NCBI GenBank assembly: GCA_030604545.1
Contig: JAUVVS010000162.1
Coordinates: forward strand, 1-5,622
DNA from: Deltaproteobacteria bacterium
GTDB lineage: Bacteria; Desulfobacterota; Desulfobacteria; Desulfobacterales; JAUVVS01
Reading direction: 5' to 3'
Length of the DNA stretch: 5,622 nt
Part shown: one piece after another, positions 1 through 5,086 of the stretch
How the letters are laid out: each line of letters opens with the position of its first letter
Numbering within the stretch: the stretch's first letter is position 1
Made by a program: the position numbers and the translations under genes
Notes under the pieces: generated by a model
What the model saw: the letters and a program-made list of their open reading frames with translations, nothing else
Database searches by the model: none
What the model was told of the DNA's origin: nothing

Positions 1-1174
1 ACCGTTTTACAACCATTGCAACCGCCTCTCCACCTCCAAGGCACAAAGAAGCCAGTCCAACTTTTTTATCCTGTTTTTCCATTTCATATAAAAGCGTTAC
101 AAGAACCCTACACCCGCTTGCCCCGATTGGATGACCTATAGCGACGCTACCGCCATTTACATTTACCTTTGAAGTGTCAAGCCCGAGTTCCCGTAATACG
201 GCCACCGTAGAACCGCTGAAAGCTTCGTTAACCTCATAAAGGTCTACATCATCTTTAGAAATCCCCTCTTTCTTCAGGCATTTTGGAATCGCCCAGATTG
301 GAGCCACAAGGATGTATTTCAGATCAACACCGTAAGAAGCCTGGGCACCTATGGTTGCCATGATTTTGCATCCAAGTTCTGTAGCCTTTTCTTTCGACAT
401 TACTACCACTGCTGCAGCGCCATCACTAATAATGGATGCATTTCCGGCAGTAGCAAAACCGTTTTTTTGAAATGCAGGCCTCATTTTTGCAAGGGCTTCA
501 TAACTTGTTTCCCTCGGGCACTCATCCTGCTTGAAAATGACGGGATCACCTTTTCGCTGTGGGATCTCTATAGAAACAATTTCATCTTCGAATTTACCCG
601 CTTTAATAGCGGCAAGTGCACGCCGGTAAGATTCATCTGCGTATCGATCCTGGTCTTCCCGGCTGACGTTGTATTTTTCCGAACAAAGATCATTGGAAAT
701 ACCCATATGAAAATCGTTTACAATATCCCAAAGCCCGTCATTGAGCATATGATCTTTGAGTATGCCCTGACCCATACGATATCCAAAACGGGCTTTCTCC
801 AGATAATAGGGCGCCATGCTCATGCTTTCCATTCCCCCGGCCACCACTACATCTGCATCGCCTACCTGAATAGCCTGGGCTGCCAGCATTACGGATTTTA
901 AAGCCGATCCACATACTTTATTGACCGTAATACATTCAACCTCCCACGGCATTTTTGCCATTATCGCAGCCTGCTTTGCAGGATTCTGGCCATAACCGCA
1001 AGGAAGCACCAAACCCATGATTACTTCATTTACTGCATCCTTTTGAATTCCGGCCCTATTTATAACTTCTTCAATCACAATAGAACCAAGTTTTGTTGCG
1101 CCTAAAGAACTCAATGAACCATTAAAATTACCCACGGGTGTTCGCACTGCACTAACGATGACTGCTTCTCTCAT
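1..1174 (-). CDS. Acetyl-CoA C-acetyltransferase (thiolase), 3' end cut by window edge
   Basis: Thiolase that condenses two acetyl-CoA to acetoacetyl-CoA or, in a degradative setting, cleaves acetoacetyl-CoA with CoA into two acetyl-CoA; cytoplasmic. My translation from the ATG at 1174-1172 gives 391 residues and is still open at the window edge. Biosynthetic-type thiolases are about 391-394 residues, so only the last residue or few plus the stop are missing. The N-terminus (MREAVIVSAVRTPVG) is canonical. The catalytic set is intact: nucleophile Cys88 in NKVCGSALK, the NEAF motif at 316-319, His348 in GHPIGASG and Cys378 in CLGGG. The TAGNAS segment and the following DGAAA are also present. 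The start is supported by an AGGAGG eight bases upstream. It lies 319 bp downstream of icmF on the same strand, fitting the last step of butyryl-CoA beta-oxidation. The sequence alone does not separate acetoacetyl-CoA from longer 3-ketoacyl-CoA preference, so no symbol (atoB, thlA, phaA) is assigned. Family assignment is very secure. Confidence 0.96.
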   Translation of the reverse strand, partial: MREAVIVSAVRTPVGNFNGSLSSLGATKLGSIVIEEVINRAGIQKDAVNEVIMGLVLPCGYGQNPAKQAAIMAKMPWEVECITVNKVCGSALKSVMLAAQAIQVGDADVVVAGGMESMSMAPYYLEKARFGYRMGQGILKDHMLNDGLWDIVNDFHMGISNDLCSEKYNVSREDQDRYADESYRRALAAIKAGKFEDEIVSIEIPQRKGDPVIFKQDECPRETSYEALAKMRPAFQKNGFATAGNASIISDGAAAVVVMSKEKATELGCKIMATIGAQASYGVDLKYILVAPIWAIPKCLKKEGISKDDVDLYEVNEAFSGSTVAVLRELGLDTSKVNVNGGSVAIGHPIGASGCRVLVTLLYEMEKQDKKVGLASLCLGGGEAVAMVVKR

Positions 1175-1182
1175 TAATTAAT

Positions 1183-1188
1183 CCTCCT
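1183..1188 (-). promoter_or_regulatory. Ribosome binding site of the thiolase gene
   Basis: On the minus strand this reads AGGAGG, followed by an AT-rich eight-base spacer and then the ATG at 1174-1172. It is a near-perfect Shine-Dalgarno at good spacing and fixes the thiolase start. Confidence 0.85.
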
Positions 1189-1234
1189 TTTACATATATT
1201 GAGTATTTACACTAATTTCACTAATTGAAACATA

Positions 1235-1273
1235 TTGATAGCTTCGTAAAAAGTCAAAAAAATGACTTTTTAC
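1235..1273 (+). repeat. 39-nt dispersed repeat module, copy 1, with 11-bp hairpin
   Basis: It contains a perfect 11-bp inverted repeat, GTAAAAAGTCA (1246-1256) and TGACTTTTTAC (1263-1273), with a loop of six A. The full 39-nt module recurs in opposite orientation at 4845-4883 with three mismatches. It forms the left end of the 1237-1401 element. The hairpin has no run of T directly after it on the minus strand, so it is not called a terminator. Confidence 0.85.
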
Positions 1274-1275
1274 AA

Positions 1276-1296
1276 AAGTTTTAAGTATCAGGTTTT
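1276..1296 (-). repeat. Inverted degenerate copy of the 21-nt repeat unit
   Basis: The reverse complement of this stretch matches the 21-nt unit at 1332-1352 and 1353-1373 at 18 of 21 positions. It can therefore pair with either copy to form the central stem of the element. A further partial, related stretch follows at about 1297-1310. Confidence 0.7.
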
Positions 1297-1331
1297 AGGT
1301 TTTAAGTGTCTGTTAAAACAATATAAAAATA

Positions 1332-1373
1332 AAAACCTAACACCTAAAACTTAAAACCTAACACCTAAAACTT
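1332..1373 (+). repeat. Perfect tandem duplication of a 21-nt unit
   Basis: Two identical 21-nt copies stand head to tail, at 1332-1352 and 1353-1373. Each begins AAAACCTAACACC and ends TAAAACTT. The unit is AT-rich and non-coding and forms one arm of the 1237-1401 element, opposite the degenerate inverted copy at 1276-1296. Similar words (TAAAACTT, TTAACACTC) reappear just upstream of icmF at 4785-4797. Confidence 0.9.
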
Positions 1374-1403
1374 GATGAATTCGTCTTTTTACGAATTCAT
1401 CAA
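1372..1403. repeat. 13-bp perfect inverted repeat (hairpin)
   Basis: TTGATGAATTCGT (1372-1384) and ACGAATTCATCAA (1391-1403) are exact reverse complements separated by six bases. It overlaps the right terminal inverted repeat of the element. It lies about 90 bases past the icmF stop. Only a short T run follows the stem on the minus strand (GTTTTAGG after reverse complementing), so it could at most be a weak terminator or a 3'-end stabilising stem. Confidence 0.85.
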
Positions 1404-1448
1404 ACATATTGGTTTAAAAAAGGACAAACAATTTTATTTACAGATCTC

Positions 1449-1483
1449 GTTAAGTCGTCGACTCAACCACTTAACTATTCGAC
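1449..1483 (-). repeat. Decayed 8-nt tandem repeats after icmF
   Basis: Successive octamers on the plus strand read GACTCAAC (1460-1467), CACTTAAC (1468-1475) and TATTCGAC (1476-1483), preceded by a related GTTAAGTC (1449-1456). The stretch also contains the odd palindrome AGTCG-T-CGACT (1453-1463). It looks like the remnant of a simple-sequence array. No function is assigned. Confidence 0.4.
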
Positions 1484-1493
1484 TATGTCTGGT

Positions 1494-4400
1494 TTACATA
1501 CTGCGGCGATACTGCCCGCCGACATCATACAATGCCTGAGAAATCTGGCCAAGGCTGCATACTCTTACAGCTTTCATAAGTTCAGCAAACATATTTTCTC
1601 CGGATAAGGCTGTTTTTTGGAGACGATCCAGCGCTTCAGACACCTCTTTTTCGTTTCGCTTTTCAAATTCAGCAAGACGTCTGAGTTGAGATTTTTTTTC
1701 TTCTTCGGTTGCTCTGGCAAGTTCAACACATTCGGTCAACTGCTCCATATCGGCATCCGGATCCAAGAATGTGTTAACCCCAATTATGGGAAGTTCTCCT
1801 GAATGCTTTAACTTTTCATAATTGATCGATTCTTCCTGAATTTTGTTTCGCTGATAGCCCGTCTCCATGGCACCTAGAACACCTCCGCGCTCTGTAATTC
1901 TATCAAACTCAGCAAGAACAGCCTCTTCTACCAGGCTCGTCAGTTCTTCAACTATGAAGCTGCCCTGGTTCATATTTTCATTCTTGGCAATACCCCATTC
2001 CCTGTTAATTATGAGTTGAATGGCCAAGGCGCGTCTTACCGACTCTTTACTTGGAGTGGTTATTGCCTCATCAAAGGCATTGGTGTGAAGGCTGTTGCAG
2101 TTGTCATAAATAGCGCAAAGAGCCTGCAACGTTGTCCTGATATCATTGAACTGAATCTCCTGACTATGCAAAGACCGACCTGACGTCTGGATATGATATT
2201 TCAGCATCTGGGAACGTTTTGAACCGCCGTACTTCTCCTTTATTGCAACGGACCATATGCGTCTTGCAACTCTCCCAATAACCGTATATTCAGGCTCCAT
2301 ACCATTGGAAAAGAAAAAGGAGAGATTCGGTCCAAAGCTGTCAAGTGACATTCCCCTTGAGAGGTAATACTCTATATAGGTAAATCCATTTGCGAGTGTA
2401 AATGCAAGCTGAGAAATAGGATTGGCCCCGGCCTCTGCAATATGATAGCCTGAAATGGAAACCGAATAGAAATTACGGACATCGTTTTCTATAAAAAATT
2501 CCTGGATATCCCCCATCATCTTCAGTGCAAATTCGATGGAGAAGATACAGGTGTTTTGGCCCTGGTCTTCTTTTAAAATGTCCGCCTGAACCGTACCACG
2601 CACATTGGAGAGTACCATGGATCGGATTTTTTTATATTCTTCCTCTGTGGGCTCTTTTCCATTTTCATATTTATACTTGTCCACTTGTTGGTCTATGGCT
2701 GTATTTAAAAACATAGCCAGAATTAATGGGGCAGGGCCGTTTATTGTCATGGAGACGGATGTGCCGGGAGCACAAAGTTCAAAACCATCGTAAAGGGTCT
2801 TGACATCATCCAGCGTGCATATACTGACGCCGGAAGTGCCGACCTTGCCGTAAATATCAGGACGTATGTCAGGATCGTATCCATATAATGTAACTGAATC
2901 AAACGCCGTTGAAAGACGATTTGCCTCATACTCGGCAGACAGAAGCTTGAATCTCATGTTGGTTCTTTTTGGATCACCTTCGCCGGCAAACATCCGTGTT
3001 GGATCCTCATCAAGCCGTTTTATCGGGAATACACCAGCTGTAAACGGAAAACGTCCCGGAACGTTTTCTTCCCTTATCCACTTATGGATTTCACCGGGGT
3101 CCTTAAATTTTGGAAGGGCAATCTTTGGAATCCTCTTATGTGATAATGATTCAGTAAAAAGGGGTACTCTGATCTCATTATCTCTAACCATGTAGACCAA
3201 CTCGTCTTTACTATAGGTTTCCTTAATTTCTCTCCATTCATCAAGGAGATGGGTTGTTTCCGGATTAAGAGACTTCTCGGCCTTTGCAATTTCTTCTTTG
3301 AGTCTGGAAAGAACTTCTGAAGAATCTCCGCTAAGCTTATCTTCACTTATGGTCCTGGCGGTTTCTTTCAGATGCCAGACTCTCCGTAAATTATCGGCCT
3401 GCTCTTCTGTATGCCGGTGATAATCCCTTATAGTATCTGCAATTTCAGAAAGGTAACGGGTGCGTTCCGGTGGTATAATAATCGTTTTGGAAGTAGATGT
3501 TTTTGTATTAGATCGTGGAAGGTTGGATTCAAATTTTACACCGGCCTTTTCAGCTATTGTATCAAGAATTGCATGATAGAGTGCTGTAAGGCCGTCATCA
3601 TTGAACTTTGAAGCGATTGTTCCAAAGACAGGCATTTCTTTGGGAGATTTGTCCCATGCATTTCGATTACGCTGGACCTGCTTGCTAACATCACGGACGG
3701 CATCTTCGCCACCCCGTTTCTCATATTTATTCACCGCGATAAGATCAGCAAAATCAAGCATGTCTATTTTCTCGAGCTGAGAGGCGGCACCGAACTCACT
3801 GGTCATGACATACATGGATAAATCAACAAGATCGATAATATTCGAATCGCCCTGTCCAATACCTGCAGTCTCTGCTATTACCAAATCAAAGCCTGCAGCT
3901 TTAACAACTTCAATTGCTTCAGGCAAAGCATCAGGAATCTCCGTGTTTGATCGGCGAGTTGCAATGCTGCGCATGTAAATCCTTTGATTCCCGATGGCAT
4001 TCATGCGTATTCGGTCACCTAAGAGCGCTCCGCCGGTTTTGCGACGTGAAGGATCGCAGCTTATAATTGCCACATTTATATCTTTAATATCTTGAAGAAA
4101 GCGTAAAATTATCTCATCTATCAAAGACGATTTTCCTGAGCCGCCGGTGCCTGTAATGCCTATAACCGGTATTTTTCGATCTCCAATTTTTTTTAAAAGC
4201 TCTGACCTGAGCTTGGCGAGATTACCATTATCCTCAGCCTTAGCCAGTTCTATGGCTGTAATAAGATTTGCAACCATGAGTTTATTATCGGGAGACAGAC
4301 TGTCAAAGTCAAAATTACTGTCTCTAACAGTAGAAAAATCCAAATGTTTTACCATATGGTTAATTATACCCTGGAGACCTAACTTCGAACCATCTTCGGG

Positions 4401-4772
4401 AGAATATATTTTAGCAACACCGTATTTTTCCAGCTCTTTGATCTCCTCAGGCACAATGACGCCACCGCCGCCACCAAAAACTTTGATGTGTGAAGCACCT
4501 TTTTCCTTTAAAAGATCAAGCATATATTTAAAATATTCTAAATGTCCTCCCTGATAACTTGATACAGCCACCCCTTGCACATCTTCTTCAATGGCCGCAT
4601 CCACAATTTCTTGAACCGATCGGTTAATTCCAAGGTGAATAACTTCTGCGCCTGTATCTTGGAGTATCCTGCGCATGATATTTATGGCTGCGTCATGGCC
4701 ATCAAAAAGGGAGGTGGCCGTAACTACCCTTATATGATTCTTGGGCTTGTATACTTCAACTTCAAGACTCAT
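1494..4772 (-). CDS. icmF: Fused isobutyryl-CoA mutase IcmF (B12 domain, G-protein chaperone, mutase domain)
   Basis: Adenosylcobalamin-dependent radical enzyme interconverting isobutyryl-CoA and n-butyryl-CoA, with its MeaB-type GTPase chaperone built in; cytoplasmic. At 1092 residues it matches full-length IcmF (about 1090). Order of parts: B12-binding domain about 10-140, with DGHDAA (His26 the expected cobalt ligand), SSYQGGH (71-77) and a five-glycine run followed by VI (100-106); G domain about 200-415, with P-loop GTGGSGKS (208-215), CDPSRR (239-244), ETAGIGQ (301-307) and NKYEK (348-352); a charged helical linker about 435-560; mutase TIM barrel about 570-900 and a C-terminal region to 1092. 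Phe595 (MFAGEG) and Gln739 (DQGQN) stand where methylmalonyl-CoA mutase has Tyr89 and Arg207, which points to the unsubstituted four-carbon substrate. His777 (GYHIAEAG) matches the mutase active-site histidine. The ATG is preceded by AAGGAGG. It ends in TAA at 1496-1494. The fourth G motif has Glu instead of the usual Asp (NKxD). It lies between tetR and the thiolase, consistent with isobutyrate or valine-type catabolism. Confidence 0.97.
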   Translation of the reverse strand: MSLEVEVYKPKNHIRVVTATSLFDGHDAAINIMRRILQDTGAEVIHLGINRSVQEIVDAAIEEDVQGVAVSSYQGGHLEYFKYMLDLLKEKGASHIKVFGGGGGVIVPEEIKELEKYGVAKIYSPEDGSKLGLQGIINHMVKHLDFSTVRDSNFDFDSLSPDNKLMVANLITAIELAKAEDNGNLAKLRSELLKKIGDRKIPVIGITGTGGSGKSSLIDEIILRFLQDIKDINVAIISCDPSRRKTGGALLGDRIRMNAIGNQRIYMRSIATRRSNTEIPDALPEAIEVVKAAGFDLVIAETAGIGQGDSNIIDLVDLSMYVMTSEFGAASQLEKIDMLDFADLIAVNKYEKRGGEDAVRDVSKQVQRNRNAWDKSPKEMPVFGTIASKFNDDGLTALYHAILDTIAEKAGVKFESNLPRSNTKTSTSKTIIIPPERTRYLSEIADTIRDYHRHTEEQADNLRRVWHLKETARTISEDKLSGDSSEVLSRLKEEIAKAEKSLNPETTHLLDEWREIKETYSKDELVYMVRDNEIRVPLFTESLSHKRIPKIALPKFKDPGEIHKWIREENVPGRFPFTAGVFPIKRLDEDPTRMFAGEGDPKRTNMRFKLLSAEYEANRLSTAFDSVTLYGYDPDIRPDIYGKVGTSGVSICTLDDVKTLYDGFELCAPGTSVSMTINGPAPLILAMFLNTAIDQQVDKYKYENGKEPTEEEYKKIRSMVLSNVRGTVQADILKEDQGQNTCIFSIEFALKMMGDIQEFFIENDVRNFYSVSISGYHIAEAGANPISQLAFTLANGFTYIEYYLSRGMSLDSFGPNLSFFFSNGMEPEYTVIGRVARRIWSVAIKEKYGGSKRSQMLKYHIQTSGRSLHSQEIQFNDIRTTLQALCAIYDNCNSLHTNAFDEAITTPSKESVRRALAIQLIINREWGIAKNENMNQGSFIVEELTSLVEEAVLAEFDRITERGGVLGAMETGYQRNKIQEESINYEKLKHSGELPIIGVNTFLDPDADMEQLTECVELARATEEEKKSQLRRLAEFEKRNEKEVSEALDRLQKTALSGENMFAELMKAVRVCSLGQISQALYDVGGQYRRSM

Positions 4773-4776
4773 AATT

Positions 4777-4783
4777 CCTCCTT
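4777..4783 (-). promoter_or_regulatory. Ribosome binding site of icmF
   Basis: The minus strand reads AAGGAGG followed by AATT and the ATG at 4772-4770. The Shine-Dalgarno is very strong, although the four-base spacer is slightly short. It lies directly against the outer end of the repeat element at 4785-4889, so that element would form the icmF leader in any transcript starting further upstream. Confidence 0.85.
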
Positions 4784-4807
4784 CTAAAACTTAACACTCA
4801 AAACCTT

Positions 4808-4839
4808 CCCGCCTGCTATCGCCATATAGCAATGGCGGG
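4808..4839. repeat. GC-rich hairpin upstream of icmF
   Basis: CCCGCC (4808-4813) pairs with GGCGGG (4834-4839), and TGCTAT (4814-4819) pairs with ATAGCA (4826-4831), closing a six-base loop. The only imperfection is a two-base bulge (AT, 4832-4833), giving a 12-bp stem. It lies 35-67 bases upstream of the icmF start codon. No T run follows on the minus strand, so a terminator is unlikely. Confidence 0.85.
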
Positions 4840-4844
4840 CAGGT

Positions 4845-4883
4845 GTAAAAAGTCATTTTATTGACTTTTTTCGAAACTATCAA
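4845..4883 (-). repeat. 39-nt dispersed repeat module, copy 2
   Basis: The reverse complement matches 1235-1273 at 36 of 39 positions (differences at module positions 8, 13 and 24). It contains the hairpin AAAAAGTCA (4847-4855) and TGACTTTTT (4862-4870) with a six-base loop. The loop sequence differs between copies while the stem core is kept. Confidence 0.85.
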
Positions 4884-4907
4884 GTTTTAAACCGTGTGGA
4901 TCTATCA

Positions 4908-5086
4908 TTTTATGCTTTGTAACCGTTCACAGGTTCAGAGTTCACCGTTCAGGCCTGCCCGCCATCGTGAGCCTGTGCTCACTCAGGCGAGGCGGGCGGG
5001 GTTACCTTTCTTTCGTTAACCTCCACTAACCTTGAACCTTGAACCTCTGAACCCTGAACCCGTGAACGGTTACTATACTTTTATGC
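4908..5086. mobile_element. Inverted-repeat element flanked by 8-bp direct repeats at the tetR 3' end
   Basis: GTAACCGTTCAC (4919-4930) and GTGAACGGTTAC (5062-5073) are perfect 12-bp inverted ends. A second inner pair, GGTTCAGAG (4932-4940) and CTCTGAACC (5045-5053), is also exact. The right arm carries repeated GAACC-type words (5034-5060). A GC-rich hairpin sits at the centre. TTTTATGC occurs at 4908-4915 and again at 5079-5086, just outside the inverted ends, and resembles a target duplication. The right copy contains the tetR stop codon. No protein is encoded. This is probably a non-autonomous insertion or a REP/BIME-like unit. Confidence 0.55.
4954..5000. repeat. GC-rich central hairpin of the tetR-proximal element
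   Basis: CCTGCCCGCC (4954-4963) pairs with GGCGGGCGGG (4991-5000) over ten positions with one T-G pair. Inside it, GTGAGC (4967-4972) pairs with GCTCAC (4977-4982) around a four-base loop. The word CCTGCCCGCC also occurs, reverse complemented, at 4834-4843 in the neighbouring element. Confidence 0.8.

Larger units (their letters stand above)
1228..1410. mobile_element. MITE-like element with terminal inverted repeats and 9-bp direct repeats
   Basis: The sequence AAACATATT occurs exactly at 1228-1236 and 1402-1410 and brackets a 165-bp unit (1237-1401). The ends of the unit are inverted: the left end starts GATAGCTTCGTAAAAAGTC and the reverse complement of the right end starts GATGAATTCGTAAAAAGAC, matching at 15 of 19 positions. 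Inside are two small hairpins and long partly self-complementary AT-rich arms. No coding capacity is visible. Terminal inverted repeats plus a perfect flanking duplication are what a non-autonomous transposed element leaves behind. The mobilising transposase is unknown and not in the window. A REP-like hairpin repeat that only coincidentally has matching flanks is the alternative. Confidence 0.6.
1175..1493. other. icmF-thiolase intergenic region, 319 bp
   Basis: No gene is seen here. From the thiolase side it contains the Shine-Dalgarno (1183-1188); an AT-rich stretch (about 1189-1227) with the near-palindrome TTTCACTAATTGAAA at 1216-1230 and the 7-mer ACTAATT at 1211-1217 and 1220-1226; an inverted-repeat element with flanking direct repeats (1228-1410); and decayed 8-nt repeats next to the icmF stop (about 1449-1483). 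The AT-rich stretch could hold a promoter or operator for the thiolase, but I see no convincing -35/-10 pair. There is no strong rho-independent terminator after icmF, so read-through from icmF into the thiolase is possible. Confidence 0.7.
4785..4889 (-). mobile_element. Composite structured repeat in the icmF leader
   Basis: The unit is bounded by the 8-bp inverted pair TAAAACTT (4785-4792) and AAGTTTTA (4882-4889). Inside are a GC-rich hairpin (4808-4839) and, in reverse orientation, a near copy of the 39-nt module at 1235-1273. It shares word content with the element downstream of icmF, so both appear to belong to one modular family. I found no flanking direct repeat, so transposition is less directly supported than for the other two elements. 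Confidence 0.5.
4773..5080. other. tetR-icmF intergenic region, 308 bp
   Basis: No gene is seen. The gap holds the icmF Shine-Dalgarno, a structured repeat (4785-4889), a short unique stretch (about 4890-4918) and a second inverted-repeat element (4919-5073) running nearly to the tetR stop. The unique stretch is AT-rich and reads GCATAAAATGATAG on the minus strand, which could contain a -10-like sequence, but no matching -35 is evident. I see no clear TetR operator palindrome and no cobalamin-riboswitch-like core. If icmF has its own promoter, it must lie in or between the repeats. Confidence 0.7.

Noticed and set aside
467..901. Open frame of 144 codons on the plus strand
   Set aside because: It lies entirely antisense inside the thiolase gene, which has all catalytic motifs; the translated product has no recognisable features.
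1216..1230. TetR operator in front of the thiolase (TTTCACTAATTGAAA)
   Set aside because: Only five-base arms match around an asymmetric centre, and there is no second copy ahead of icmF; too weak to call.
1332..1373. CRISPR-like repeats
   Set aside because: There are only two units, directly adjacent with no spacers, and no cas genes in the window.
4147..4554. Open frame of 135 codons on the plus strand
   Set aside because: It is antisense to the B12 and G-protein parts of icmF and is best explained as a shadow of that gene.
4847..4871. Rho-independent terminator
   Set aside because: The stem is A/T-rich and its T run lies on the plus-strand side, where there is no gene to terminate; on the minus strand no T run follows the stem.
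4773..5080. Cobalamin riboswitch ahead of the B12-dependent mutase
   Set aside because: I could not find the conserved B12-box core (GCCACTG-like); the structure present is explained by inverted repeats of the dispersed kind.
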